Assembly (NCBI GenBank): GCA_900541175.1
Contig: UQIT01000011.1
Location: forward strand, 1 to 64,000
Source of the DNA: an uncultured Collinsella sp.
GTDB lineage: Bacteria; Actinomycetota; Coriobacteriia; Coriobacteriales; Coriobacteriaceae
Direction: 5' to 3'
Length of the DNA: 64,000 nucleotides
Shown: positions 53,891-62,478 of the stretch, one piece after another
Position numbering within the stretch: position 1 is the stretch's first letter
How the letters are laid out: each line of letters starts with the position of its first letter
Notes under the pieces: model-generated
Database searches by the model: none
What the model was told of the DNA's origin: nothing
What the model saw: only the letters and a program-made list of their open reading frames with translations
Position numbers and translations under genes: made by a program

Positions 53891-56065
53891 CTAGTTGTTC
53901 AGCATGCGGTCGAAGCTTCCCGAGTCGCCATCCCGATAGTCTGCGGTCATCAGAATCTCCTGCGGAATGCGCCCGCCCTCGCGCAGCACGTTGCGGAACT
54001 GCACGCGCGTAACCATGGGCAGATCCTTGATCGTCGCTGCCAGGTTCTGCGGCACACCCTGGTTGGCAGCCGCGGGCTCGCACTCTCCGCCGGCCTTCAC
54101 GCGACGCTTATGCTCGGCGAGCATGGCGCGGTACATGCCGGCATGCAGGCGAATCTCAACCACATTGGCATTGCGAGCCTGCTCGACGATGCGCGCGCCC
54201 TCGCGATCGATATCGCCCACGTAGTAGACGTAGTTAAAGCGATAGCCAATCTCGGCCAGATAATCATCCAGTGCGTGCGAGACGCTCGCTTTGCAGCCGC
54301 CGCCAAAAATCACGCCGCCCACCTTGATGCCAAAGAGCTTGGCGTGCTTGCGGCCACGCAGCAGCTTGACGATCTCGTCGTAGGTGTCCAGGTTCTCGAC
54401 CATAATGAACGGCTTGTCGGCTCCCAGCGTAAAGAAGCCCGTAAAGTGCACGGGGCGATTGGGGGCGACCTTGATCGCCTGCATGCTGATGCCCTTTTCG
54501 GTCATACGCCTGATCAGGCGCTCACCGTGCTTGCCGTCAAAAGCCTTCTCGTCGTTAAAGATCTGGTAGGCACGCTGGCGGCGCGAGGCAACCGGCGTAT
54601 CGGCACCTCGGTTCTGCTCGATCCAAGCCTGGATGATTGCGATTTCCTCGGCAATCTTGCGGTTGGACATCTCGTTGTGCTGAGTGCGCTGCGGAGCCTT
54701 TTTGCCGTCCTTGCCCTCGACCTTTACGATCTGTGTCTGCTGCTCCTTGATCTTGGAGAGCGCCATAGGCGTGGGGACAACCTTGAGCAGCTGCCTGCCT
54801 AAAACGCGGGCAAGGGCAAACGCCGAGACCTCGCCGTGGGCGGCCGACTCGGGCTGCCGGGCAGCAGTATCTACTGCGGCAGACTCCGGCTTCTTCTGAG
54901 ACTTGCGCTTAGAATCGCCTTGGGAATTGCGCTCGCGCTTCGGCATAGACGCCTGCTTCTGCGGACGATCGGACTTGCTCTCCTTCGCTGACTGGCGCTT
55001 AGGCTGCCCCGAAGAAACCTCGGCCTTCGCATCCTCGTTCTGCGGCGTGGTCTTCTCGGTTGCAGTCTCGGCATGGGAACTGCGGCCTCCACGATGGCGA
55101 CGGCGGCGAGGCTTGCTCGACGCGCTCTGCTCCGTCTGCTCATCAGTAGGCTGCTGGCCCTTGGCCTCGGCATCAACCTCAAGCTGCGGCTCAACAGGCT
55201 TTTGCTCGCGAGCCACCGGCTCAACGGCCTTCTCGTCCTGGGTGGTCGAAACCGACTCGCCCTTCTCCTGACGCTTTACGGGATACGCACGTCCCGCAAA
55301 ACCGCGGCCGGGACGACACGAACCCGGAGCCTTCTTGGCAGACTCCTCAACATCGTCTGCAACCTCAGAAGACTCTTCAACCTCACGCGCGGCATCCTGC
55401 GCTGCAGCCTTAAAGTGAGCACCGCGACGACGCTTGGGCTCTTGGGCCTCCACGGGCTTTTGCTCCTTCGTGGGCTTCTGCGACTCGGCAGCAACCTCGG
55501 TCTCAACAGCCTCGGCATCCGTCTCGCCCTTTCGAGCAACGGCGCGACGGAAGCGCTCCTGCTGGGCGCGGCGCTGTGCATCGCGCTTGCCGCCCCCGCC
55601 AAAATCGCCGCGTCCTGCCTTGGCCGTAAAGGCACGCACGACGTTCTCATCGAGCAACTCATCGGTATCGACATGCTCACGCGGAGCAGCTTCTTCCACA
55701 GCAGGCACGTCAGCGGAATCCTCGACGACAAAATCCTCGACGGACTCGGCAGGCTGCTCCTGGGCATCGCGGATCTCGGCATTGATGGTATAGAACGCCG
55801 GGCGCCCGTTAATGCCGCTACCCTCGATCTTGGTCACGATATTTGCCGCGATAAGCTCATCGCGCATCGCCTTGGTGTCGCACTCCTTATCGACGGAGCG
55901 GAAAATTTGCGCCAGCGCGCTCGACTTGATCTTGAGCGCCTTGCGGCAAAGCAGGTCGTAGGCAACCAGCTTGGCACGCTCAGCAGAAAGCGATGTCTGG
56001 CTGCTCAGACGCTCAGCCAGGGCATCGACATTATTTTGGTTATCGGAATATACCGTCTTGGCCAC
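53891..56065 (-). CDS. JetD/DUF2220-like Toprim protein with long disordered middle
   Basis: About 724 residues from a GTG at 56065 (AAAGGGG upstream); ATG 56089 is an alternative. N-terminus (about 1-105): helical, winged-helix-like (LSAERAKLVAYDLLCRKALK). Middle (about 110-470): low-complexity, charged, with RRRRHRGGRSSH. C-terminus (about 480-724): matches the Toprim-like end of Wadjet JetD nucleases, with the Glu in FIMVENLDTYDE, VIFGGGCKASVS, the acidic motif YYVGDIDREGARI and the final FRNVLREGGRIPQE. No jetA, jetB or jetC is near. A nucleic-acid nuclease role is likely from the motifs; a defence role is not shown. Confidence 0.62.
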   Translation of the reverse strand: MAKTVYSDNQNNVDALAERLSSQTSLSAERAKLVAYDLLCRKALKIKSSALAQIFRSVDKECDTKAMRDELIAANIVTKIEGSGINGRPAFYTINAEIRDAQEQPAESVEDFVVEDSADVPAVEEAAPREHVDTDELLDENVVRAFTAKAGRGDFGGGGKRDAQRRAQQERFRRAVARKGETDAEAVETEVAAESQKPTKEQKPVEAQEPKRRRGAHFKAAAQDAAREVEESSEVADDVEESAKKAPGSCRPGRGFAGRAYPVKRQEKGESVSTTQDEKAVEPVAREQKPVEPQLEVDAEAKGQQPTDEQTEQSASSKPRRRRHRGGRSSHAETATEKTTPQNEDAKAEVSSGQPKRQSAKESKSDRPQKQASMPKRERNSQGDSKRKSQKKPESAAVDTAARQPESAAHGEVSAFALARVLGRQLLKVVPTPMALSKIKEQQTQIVKVEGKDGKKAPQRTQHNEMSNRKIAEEIAIIQAWIEQNRGADTPVASRRQRAYQIFNDEKAFDGKHGERLIRRMTEKGISMQAIKVAPNRPVHFTGFFTLGADKPFIMVENLDTYDEIVKLLRGRKHAKLFGIKVGGVIFGGGCKASVSHALDDYLAEIGYRFNYVYYVGDIDREGARIVEQARNANVVEIRLHAGMYRAMLAEHKRRVKAGGECEPAAANQGVPQNLAATIKDLPMVTRVQFRNVLREGGRIPQEILMTADYRDGDSGSFDRMLNN

Positions 56066-56180
56066 GGGGCCCCTTTCATATGTACACATATACGTTTATA
56101 TGGTACAACGCGCGCCCTTATCCATGCAAAACATCTGCGAGAACACTCGAGCACACTCGAGCGTCACCCACTTTTGCATG

Positions 56181-56220
56181 AAAAAAGACCGAGCCCGCGA
56201 AGTCGCGGACCCGGTCTTTC
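56181..56220 (-). terminator. terminator of cstA
   Basis: AAAGACCGAGCCCGCGA and TCGCGGACCCGGTCTTT pair with a few mismatches; on the minus strand TTTTTTC follows. Confidence 0.82.
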
Positions 56221-56258
56221 CGAGTCAAATGGATGGGAGATTCAACCCGTCCGACCGA

Positions 56259-58148
56259 CTAGGCCTTGGCGGCCTCGGCGTCAGCGGGAGCCTCGGCGGC
56301 AGCGGCGCGACCGTACTCGGCCTTGCCCATCTCGGACCACTCGGGCTCCTCATCAGGCATGGAGCCAGCCTCCTTGCCGAAGAACTCCTTGAGGCAGTTG
56401 ACGGCGACGATGAGGCCCAGGACCATCAGCAGGACGGCAAAGACGAGCTGCAGGCCCTTGGTGGCGGCGACGGAGACGGCGGCCGTGGTGGCGGTAGCCG
56501 GGATGGTGCCGAAGAAGCCGTAAGCCTGGACGGCGGCCATGCAGCCCATGGCGCTCTGGACCAGCGAGGTGAAGGTGCAGCAGAGCAGGAAGGCGACGGG
56601 CACGTAGAGCATCCAACCCTTGCGGCCGGTGCACTTGCAGAACACGGCGAGGGTGATCATGGTCATGCCGCCGAGCAGCTGGTTGGAAGCACCAAAGAGC
56701 GGCCAGATGTTGGCATAGCCACCAAAAGCGAGGGCGAGACCGGGAAGCAGGGTGACGACCGTGGCGAACCAGGGGTTGCCGAGGACCTTCATGTAGCCGG
56801 CCTTGGACTCGATGGCCAGGGCGTCGTTGGTCTGGGCAAAGAACTCGGAGAACGAGGTGCGGGCGATGCGGGCGACGGCGTCGAGCGAGGTCAGGGCCAG
56901 AGCGGAGACGTTCATGGTCATGAAGACGGTAGCGAGCGTGCCGTCAACACCGAAGGCCTGCATACCGCGGGAGATGCCAGCGGCGAAGATCTGGAACGGG
57001 GTGGAAGCGACACCGGCGTTGAGGGCGCCGGTACCGGCGGTGTTCATATCGGAGAACATGATGCCGGCAACGATGATGGCAAGGATGCCGACGAAGGACT
57101 CGACGATCATTGCGCCGTAACCGACCTTGACAGCGTCCTGCTCCTTCTCGACCTGCTTGGAAGAGGTGCCGGAAGAAACGAGGCTGTGGAAACCGGAGAG
57201 AGCACCGCAAGCGACGGAGACGAACAGGACCGGGAACATCATGCCGGAGGCAGTGGAGAAGCCGGTGAAGACCGGAGCGGTGATAGTGGCCTGACCGTTG
57301 ACGCCCAGGACGACGATGCCGAGGACAGCGCAGACGATCATGACGATCATCATGATGGAAGTGAGGTAGTCACGCGGGGTCTTGAGCATCTGGATGGGCA
57401 TAGCGCCAGCGAAGACCAGGTAGACCATGACGACGGCGAACCACTGGAACTTATCCAGGTAGACCGGAAACTGCATACCGACGGCGAACATGAGAACCAT
57501 GAGGACCACGCCGGTGACGAACTCGGCAGCGCCGGTGAGGTTGAACTTCTTCTGGGCCCAACCAAAGGCGATAGCGACGAAGGTGAACAGGATGGAGATG
57601 GTACCAGCGCAGCCGGCGGCATAGGACTTGGTGAAGTCGATGGCACCGGTAGCAGCACCAGAAGCGTCAACGGCCGGGGTGAACATGAACGTCTTGCAGA
57701 CCATGTCGGTAAAGGCGGCGATGACGATGATGCAGAACAGCCAGCAGAACAGCAGGAACAGGCGACGGCCGGTCTTGCCGATATACTTCTCGATGAGCTG
57801 AGCGAGTGACTTGCCGTTGTTCTTCATCGAAGCGTACAGGGCACCAAAGTCGTGGACGGCGCCAAAGAAGATGCCGCCGACGAGGACCCAGAGCACGACG
57901 GGCAGCCAGCCAAAGGCCATGGCGACGATCGTACCCGTGACAGGGCCAGCACCGCAGATCGAGCTGAACTGGTGCGAAAACGCAGTGAAGGCGGAGACGG
58001 GCGAGAAGCTGTTGCCGTCCTTCATGCGCTTGGCCGGCGTGAGGGCCTCTTTGTCAACGCCCCACTTGTTGGCCAGCCAGCGGCCGTAGCCCAGATAGCC
58101 GCAGGCGAGCACCGCCGCGGCCACAACCATGAGCAAAACTCCGTTCAT
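56259..58148 (-). CDS. cstA: carbon starvation protein CstA family transporter
   Basis: Inner-membrane transporter of about 629 residues, with some 16 helices; family members import peptides or pyruvate. N-terminal VLACGYLGYGRWLANKWGVD, signature SICGAGPVTGTIVAMAFGWLP, VHDFGALYASMKNNGKSL, and C-terminal GGYANIWPLFGASNQLLGGM. The start has AGAGGAGGAAA upstream. The gene has a long leader with a small Ile/Val-rich reading frame and an intrinsic terminator, so attenuation is likely. Confidence 0.93.
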   Translation of the reverse strand: MNGVLLMVVAAAVLACGYLGYGRWLANKWGVDKEALTPAKRMKDGNSFSPVSAFTAFSHQFSSICGAGPVTGTIVAMAFGWLPVVLWVLVGGIFFGAVHDFGALYASMKNNGKSLAQLIEKYIGKTGRRLFLLFCWLFCIIVIAAFTDMVCKTFMFTPAVDASGAATGAIDFTKSYAAGCAGTISILFTFVAIAFGWAQKKFNLTGAAEFVTGVVLMVLMFAVGMQFPVYLDKFQWFAVVMVYLVFAGAMPIQMLKTPRDYLTSIMMIVMIVCAVLGIVVLGVNGQATITAPVFTGFSTASGMMFPVLFVSVACGALSGFHSLVSSGTSSKQVEKEQDAVKVGYGAMIVESFVGILAIIVAGIMFSDMNTAGTGALNAGVASTPFQIFAAGISRGMQAFGVDGTLATVFMTMNVSALALTSLDAVARIARTSFSEFFAQTNDALAIESKAGYMKVLGNPWFATVVTLLPGLALAFGGYANIWPLFGASNQLLGGMTMITLAVFCKCTGRKGWMLYVPVAFLLCCTFTSLVQSAMGCMAAVQAYGFFGTIPATATTAAVSVAATKGLQLVFAVLLMVLGLIVAVNCLKEFFGKEAGSMPDEEPEWSEMGKAEYGRAAAAEAPADAEAAKA

Positions 58149-58182
58149 TACATTTCCTCCTCTAAAAAGAACTTCCTAGACA

Positions 58183-58224
58183 TAAAAAATGAGGACCGTC
58201 GGTTGCGCTCGACGGCCCTCATCT
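58183..58224 (-). terminator. intrinsic terminator inside the cstA leader
   Basis: On the minus strand ATGAGGGCCGTCGA pairs with CCGACGGTCCTCAT and is followed by TTTTTT, only 35 bases before cstA. It lies between the cstA promoter and gene, so it must be regulated or leaky. Confidence 0.82.
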
Positions 58225-58225
58225 T

Positions 58226-58309
58226 CATCAGCCGCCCGTTATCGTACGGGCTAGCTGTATGTGCTAACCCGCATCAGATAATTACTACGCTGATAATGTT
58301 TAGCTGATG
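58226..58309 (-). promoter_or_regulatory. alternative pairing elements in the cstA leader
   Basis: GGGTTAGC (58263-58270) can pair with GCTAGCCC (58248-58255); the latter overlaps GCCCGT (58246-58251), which can pair with ACGGGC (58234-58239). CATCAGC within the leader reading frame (58303-58309) can pair with GCTGATG (58226-58232), just before the terminator. These exclusive options are what attenuators need. Confidence 0.55.
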
Positions 58310-58318
58310 CGTGAACAT
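58274..58318 (-). CDS. cstA leader peptide, 14 residues
   Basis: MFTHQLNIISVVII followed by TGA. AGAGGA lies ten bases before the ATG. Six of the last seven residues are Ile or Val, and the stop is three bases before the first hairpin. This is the form of ilv-type attenuator peptides. An ATG further upstream (58342) would extend it to 22 residues but has a poor ribosome site. Confidence 0.6.
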   Translation of the reverse strand: MFTHQLNIISVVII

Positions 58319-58342
58319 GTCTGAGAAATCCTCTTCAATCAT

Positions 58343-58371
58343 GATGTGAACGATCCGTGCGTGTTCACATC
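58343..58371. promoter_or_regulatory. GATGTGAAC dyad in the early cstA leader
   Basis: GATGTGAAC and GTTCACATC with an 11-nt spacer, just downstream of the expected transcription start. It could be an operator or a 5' mRNA hairpin. Confidence 0.5.
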
Positions 58372-58389
58372 CCCCAGTGGTTGAAAAGG

Positions 58390-58418
58390 AGTATGAAACT
58401 TTAGTTACCTAAAGTCAA
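58390..58418 (-). promoter_or_regulatory. cstA promoter with operator in the spacer
   Basis: On the minus strand TTGACT (58413-58418), 17-base spacer, CATACT (58390-58395). The spacer contains CTTTAG-GTAA-CTAAAG, a perfect dyad that a repressor could use. Confidence 0.72.
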
Positions 58419-58516
58419 CGCAAATATGTAATGAATTTTCAACTTTTTTTGAATTTCTCGGTATAAAACGCCACTGACCTCGGACTTTACCCAACGACAG
58501 TTTTTGCTTGAGAGAT

Positions 58517-58669
58517 GCCCCCGAGAGCGGCGGGAGCCGGGCGGCGCATATGAACTTTCCTGCTCTACAGTCCTGCGCAAGACGGAAAGCACATTAAGTG
58601 CTTTCCTTTGCGTGCGGAACTCGCGATAAAGTTCATATGCGCCGCCCGGCTCCCGCCGCTCTCGGGGGC
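58517..58669 (-). repeat. cruciform element copy C
   Basis: Perfect 42-bp arms (58517-58558 and 58628-58669) and a 69-nt core in opposite orientation to the other copies. The inner hairpin is GGAAAGCAC-TTAAT-GTGCTTTCC on the minus strand: both sides of the stem differ from the other copies and still pair. Confidence 0.9.
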
Positions 58670-58812
58670 TCCCATCCCAAATGTGCGGAGCAAAGCTCCG
58701 CACACCAACTTTTTCTTTCAGCTAAAGAACGCCGGAAATTCGACGCTGGCTTGTTAACCTTGCTGGACGTTGTCGACGCCAAACCAGCTCAGAAGCTATA
58801 TCGATACAGAAA
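58670..58812. other. spacer between cruciform copies C and D
   Basis: 143 bases without a gene. A plus-strand terminator-like hairpin, GTGCGGAG-CAAAG-CTCCGCAC with TTTTT seven bases later (58683-58714), has no gene in front of it. Confidence 0.5.
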
Positions 58813-58947
58813 GGTCCCCGACCGGAGGGGCCGGATATAAGGTTTATCGCGAGTTCCGCACGCAAAGAAGGCCACTTAATGTGGCCTTCGTCTTGCGCAG
58901 GACTGTAGAGCAGGAAACCTTATATCCGGCCCCTCCGGCCGGGGACC
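58813..58947 (+). repeat. cruciform element copy D
   Basis: 33-bp arms (58813-58845 and 58915-58947) with one mismatch; 69-nt core with inner hairpin GAAGGCCAC-TTAAT-GTGGCCTTC. It ends 12 bases before the tsaD-fusion stop codon. Confidence 0.9.
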
Positions 58948-58959
58948 GCGCCTTTGCGA

Positions 58960-61344
58960 CTACAGCGTCATGTTCGGATCGGCGTCGACGTCGAACGGCG
59001 AGATTTCTCCTCGGTCGAATTTACGGCGGGCGACCTCCGCGATCATGGCGGCGTTGTCGGTGCATGCCGAGAGAGGCGGCACCGTCACGCGGATGCCCTG
59101 GCGCCCGAGCTTCTTGATCATCATCTCGCGCAGATGCGGGTTGGCCGAGACGCCGCCGCCGATGCAGTATTCCTTGCATCCGGTGGCATGCAGCGCGTTC
59201 TTGGCCTTCTTGTACTGAACGTCAAAGACCGCGGCCTCAAACGAAGCAGCCAGGTCGGGCAGATGAATCGTACGCCCGGCTTTGGTCTCCTGCTCAATGT
59301 AGAGCGTCACGGCCGTCTTAAGGCCCGAAAGCGAGAATCGATAGTCTCCCCTACTATTAAGCGCACGGGGGAAGTCAATCGCGTGGGGATTGCCCGTCTC
59401 GGCCAGTTTGGAAATGATGGGGCCGCCGGGATAGCCCAGGCCCAGCGCCTTAGCCACCTTGTCGAAGGCCTCACCCACGGCATCGTCGAGCGTCTCGCCG
59501 AGCACCTCGTAGTCGCCCCACGCCTTGACGTGAACAAGCATGGTATGACCGCCCGAGACGAGCGTGAAGATAAACGGCGGCTTGAGATCGGGCTGCGCCA
59601 GCAGGTTGGCAAACAGATGGCCCTCAAGGTGATTGACGCACACGAGCGGCTTGCCGGCAGCGTAGGCAAAGCCCTTGGCGAAGGCGACGCCCACCACCAG
59701 AGCGCCCACCAGGCCCGGACCCTGTGTCACGCCAACAGCGGCGAGTTCGCTCGGCGCGATGGCTCCGCCCTCAAGACCAAGCGATGCCGCGGCATCCTCG
59801 AGCGCCGCGTCCACGACGCTCACGATAACCTCAACGTGCTTGCGCGAAGCGATCTCGGGCACTACGCCGCCAAAACGGGCATGAAAATCGATCTGCGTCG
59901 AAACCTGATTGGCCAGCATATTACCGTTCGCATCGATAATCGCCACAGCTGTCTCATCGCACGAACTCTCGATGGCAAGCACCAGGCGACGGCGCTCAAT
60001 TTCGGCGCGCTCCTCAACGGTGCGCTCGGGTGCAGGTAGCGGCCATACACGCTGCTCAGCCGCCGTCGGCTCGGGCGAAGCATTGTCGACCGGGAGCACC
60101 AAGGGCAGCGGCGCCGTCATGACGATGGCATCTTTGCCAGCACCGTAGTAACCGCGGCGGCGGCCCGCCTCGGTAAAGCCCAGAGAGGCATAGAGCGCAA
60201 TAGCGCCCTCATTGCCATCCTCGACCTCGAGCGAAGCCGTGGTGCAGCCGAGCATCTGGGCATCGTAGCTCACGTGCGACAGCAGCTTGCGGGCAATACC
60301 CTCGCGGCGATGCTTCGGGTCGACGGCAACATCCAGAATCTGCACGTCACCGTCTACGACCATGCCGCCGGCAAGGCCCAGCAGCTGACCGTCGTCGTGC
60401 GCCACCCACCAGCTGCGCGGCGCCGCAACATCCTCGCCCAGCTCGGATAGAAACATGCCCGGCGTCCACGCCTCGTGTCCAGCGCCTTCAAAGCAGGCGG
60501 CCTCCAGCGCACTTGCGCCCTCGGCGTCCGCCGCACCCATGGGGCGGAATTGCAGATGGCGACCGGCGAGCTCATCGGCAACGCCCGTAATTTCGCTCTG
60601 CGCGCTCTCGGCAAGACCGAGGCGTTTGCGCTCGTTTTCCTCGGCATCAGAAAGGCGCGTATAGATCGGAAGGACGCGGGCCGGGTCGCCGTCACCCGCG
60701 GCATGTGCAAGGAGGAGGCCCTCGCCCGAAGGCCACCACAAGCCGCGCTCTACGCAGCGAGCGACCTCATCCTCGCCCAGCAGCTTGCCATAGCGCACGA
60801 GACCGTCGCCAGTCAGCTGAACCTGGTCCCAGTCCGCGGCTTGGCGCCACTCATCAAGCGCCACGGCAGCCTTGACCACGTGCTCGCGCTCAAACTGACG
60901 CTCGGGGCCCTCGTCGCCCAGCACATACAAAGCCGGATACACCTCGCCGCGCATGGCATCGGCCAGAATGCCGAGTTTGCCACGCACGCCAGCCTTCCAC
61001 GCGGTCCATGCGCAGGCATCGAGCGTCGACACACCCAACAGCGGCACGTTGGCGCCGCGCGCCAAGCCCTTGGCGGTGGAAATGCCGATACGCACGCCGG
61101 TAAACGAACCAGGACCGCGACCGACGACGTAACTGCCCACGTCAGCACGGTCCATGCCAACCTGAGCAAGCACACTGTCGACGGTATTCACGAGCTCCAC
61201 ATTGGCATGGCGACGGCACATATGGTCGCCACTCACCAGCTTCGCCTCGCCCGTCTGCCCATCAATCCAGCTTGCCGCGCAGGCAAGCATATCGGTCGAA
61301 GTATCGAGCGCCACCACCAGCGCGTAATCGTTATGCAAGCTCAT
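58960..61344 (-). CDS. tsaD: TsaB-RimI-TsaD fusion protein
   Basis: Three proteins in one chain of about 794 residues. Residues 1-235: TsaB, the inactive partner (VVALDTSTDMLACAASW, VGRGPGSFTGVRIGISTAKGLA). About 255-410: GNAT acetyltransferase like RimI, which acetylates ribosomal S18 (ILDVAVDPKHRREGIARKLL, YASLGFTEAGRRRGYY). About 455-794: TsaD, with LAIESSCDETAVAI, the metal His pair HLEGH, FTLVSGGHTMLV and GGGVSANPHLRE. TsaB and TsaD make the t6A37 modification of tRNA together with TsaE, encoded just upstream. The start at 61344 overlaps the tsaE end by 14 bases. Confidence 0.95.
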   Translation of the reverse strand: MSLHNDYALVVALDTSTDMLACAASWIDGQTGEAKLVSGDHMCRRHANVELVNTVDSVLAQVGMDRADVGSYVVGRGPGSFTGVRIGISTAKGLARGANVPLLGVSTLDACAWTAWKAGVRGKLGILADAMRGEVYPALYVLGDEGPERQFEREHVVKAAVALDEWRQAADWDQVQLTGDGLVRYGKLLGEDEVARCVERGLWWPSGEGLLLAHAAGDGDPARVLPIYTRLSDAEENERKRLGLAESAQSEITGVADELAGRHLQFRPMGAADAEGASALEAACFEGAGHEAWTPGMFLSELGEDVAAPRSWWVAHDDGQLLGLAGGMVVDGDVQILDVAVDPKHRREGIARKLLSHVSYDAQMLGCTTASLEVEDGNEGAIALYASLGFTEAGRRRGYYGAGKDAIVMTAPLPLVLPVDNASPEPTAAEQRVWPLPAPERTVEERAEIERRRLVLAIESSCDETAVAIIDANGNMLANQVSTQIDFHARFGGVVPEIASRKHVEVIVSVVDAALEDAAASLGLEGGAIAPSELAAVGVTQGPGLVGALVVGVAFAKGFAYAAGKPLVCVNHLEGHLFANLLAQPDLKPPFIFTLVSGGHTMLVHVKAWGDYEVLGETLDDAVGEAFDKVAKALGLGYPGGPIISKLAETGNPHAIDFPRALNSRGDYRFSLSGLKTAVTLYIEQETKAGRTIHLPDLAASFEAAVFDVQYKKAKNALHATGCKEYCIGGGVSANPHLREMMIKKLGRQGIRVTVPPLSACTDNAAMIAEVARRKFDRGEISPFDVDADPNMTL

Positions 61345-61837
61345 CTTGTACAGCCTTATCAATCAAATCGGATAGCTCCGCTGCGCGTTCGCCGTGCGCC
61401 TCGAGCGTTATCGTTCGCACGTCGCTATCGTTCTCATCACGCTTAAGCGTTACCGAAAGATACTCGTCCGTCAGTTCGTCCTGAAACTGTTCGCCCCACT
61501 CCAACAGACAGGCACCCTCATAGCCCAGTACATCGAAAATGCCCGTATCCTCGAGCTCGTAAGCATGCTCCAGACGGTACAGGTCAAAGTGAAACAGCGG
61601 AATACGCCCCTGGTCATGAACGGCCATGAGTGCGAATGTGGGGCTCGTGACCATATGGCCGTCGCCCAAACCACGCGAAACGCCCTTGGTAAAGTGGGTT
61701 TTGCCCACCCCGAGGCCGCCGGTCAAAATCAGCACATCACCGTCTTCCAGACACGGCGCAACCAACTCGCCAAAATGCTCCGTATCGGCAGAGCAAACCG
61801 TTTTATAAATACCTACCCCCAGGCGCTCCAGGGACAT
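61331..61837 (-). CDS. tsaE: tRNA t6A synthesis ATPase TsaE
   Basis: 168 residues. Walker A LTGGLGVGKTHFTKG, SPTFALMAVHDQGR switch region, LFHFDLYRLEH and LLEWGEQF. Its ATPase activity resets the TsaB-TsaD complex. AAGGAG before the ATG at 61837. Confidence 0.94.
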   Translation of the reverse strand: MSLERLGVGIYKTVCSADTEHFGELVAPCLEDGDVLILTGGLGVGKTHFTKGVSRGLGDGHMVTSPTFALMAVHDQGRIPLFHFDLYRLEHAYELEDTGIFDVLGYEGACLLEWGEQFQDELTDEYLSVTLKRDENDSDVRTITLEAHGERAAELSDLIDKAVQDELA

Positions 61838-61849
61838 ATATGCTCCTTA

Positions 61850-62470
61850 TTATTCCGAGGCACCCTCTGGCGCGGGATGCCGCTCCAGATAGTCGCCCAG
61901 CATCTTAAAGTCTTCCTCCAGTAGCTCCTGCCACGCCGGATTACGCAGCGCCGCCGCCGGATGGAACGTGGGCATCACCACAAAATGCCCCATCTGATGG
62001 AACCTGCCGCGCAGCTTGGTGATGCCAATCTCGGTCTTAAGCACAAAGTGCGTCGCAGGGTTACCGAGCGTCACGATGATGTCGGGCCAAATGCTTCGAA
62101 TCTGCTCACGCAAAAACGGTGAACAGGCCAGCACTTCCTCGGGCCGAGGATTGCGATTTCCCGGCGGTCGACACTTAAGCACGTTGGCAATGTAGACGTC
62201 TTCGCGCTTGAGGCCAGCCAGCGACAGGATGCCGTTGAGATCCTCGCCCGCCGCCCCCACAAACGGTTCGCCTTGCAGATCCTCGTTACGCCCCGGCGCC
62301 TCGCCGATAAACATGACGCGGGCGTGGGGGTTTCCCACGCCAAACACGATGTTATGGCGCGACTGATAGAGCTGGCAGAGATGGCAGTCGCCTAAAACAG
62401 CCTCAATCTCCTCGAGTGCAACCTCGCGCGGCGCTTGGTGACTATGTCCGGGGATGTGCATGACACCCAT
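61850..62470 (-). CDS. family 4 uracil-DNA glycosylase (Fe-S)
   Basis: About 206 residues from 62470 (AGGAG upstream). Removes uracil from DNA. Fe-S cysteines: the CHLC pair near residue 30, the Cys in VLKCRPPGNRNP and the Cys in LACSPFLRE. Active-site motif 1 FIGEAPGRNEDLQGEPFVG, motif 2-like MPTFHPAAALRNP. Twelve bases upstream of tsaE; same operon. Confidence 0.92.
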   Translation of the reverse strand: MGVMHIPGHSHQAPREVALEEIEAVLGDCHLCQLYQSRHNIVFGVGNPHARVMFIGEAPGRNEDLQGEPFVGAAGEDLNGILSLAGLKREDVYIANVLKCRPPGNRNPRPEEVLACSPFLREQIRSIWPDIIVTLGNPATHFVLKTEIGITKLRGRFHQMGHFVVMPTFHPAAALRNPAWQELLEEDFKMLGDYLERHPAPEGASE

Positions 62471-62478
62471 AGTGGCTC

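Noticed and set aside
53891..56065. A Wadjet (JetABCD) defence island
   Set aside because: Only a JetD-like C-terminal domain is present. Neighbours are a tRNA, cstA and housekeeping genes.
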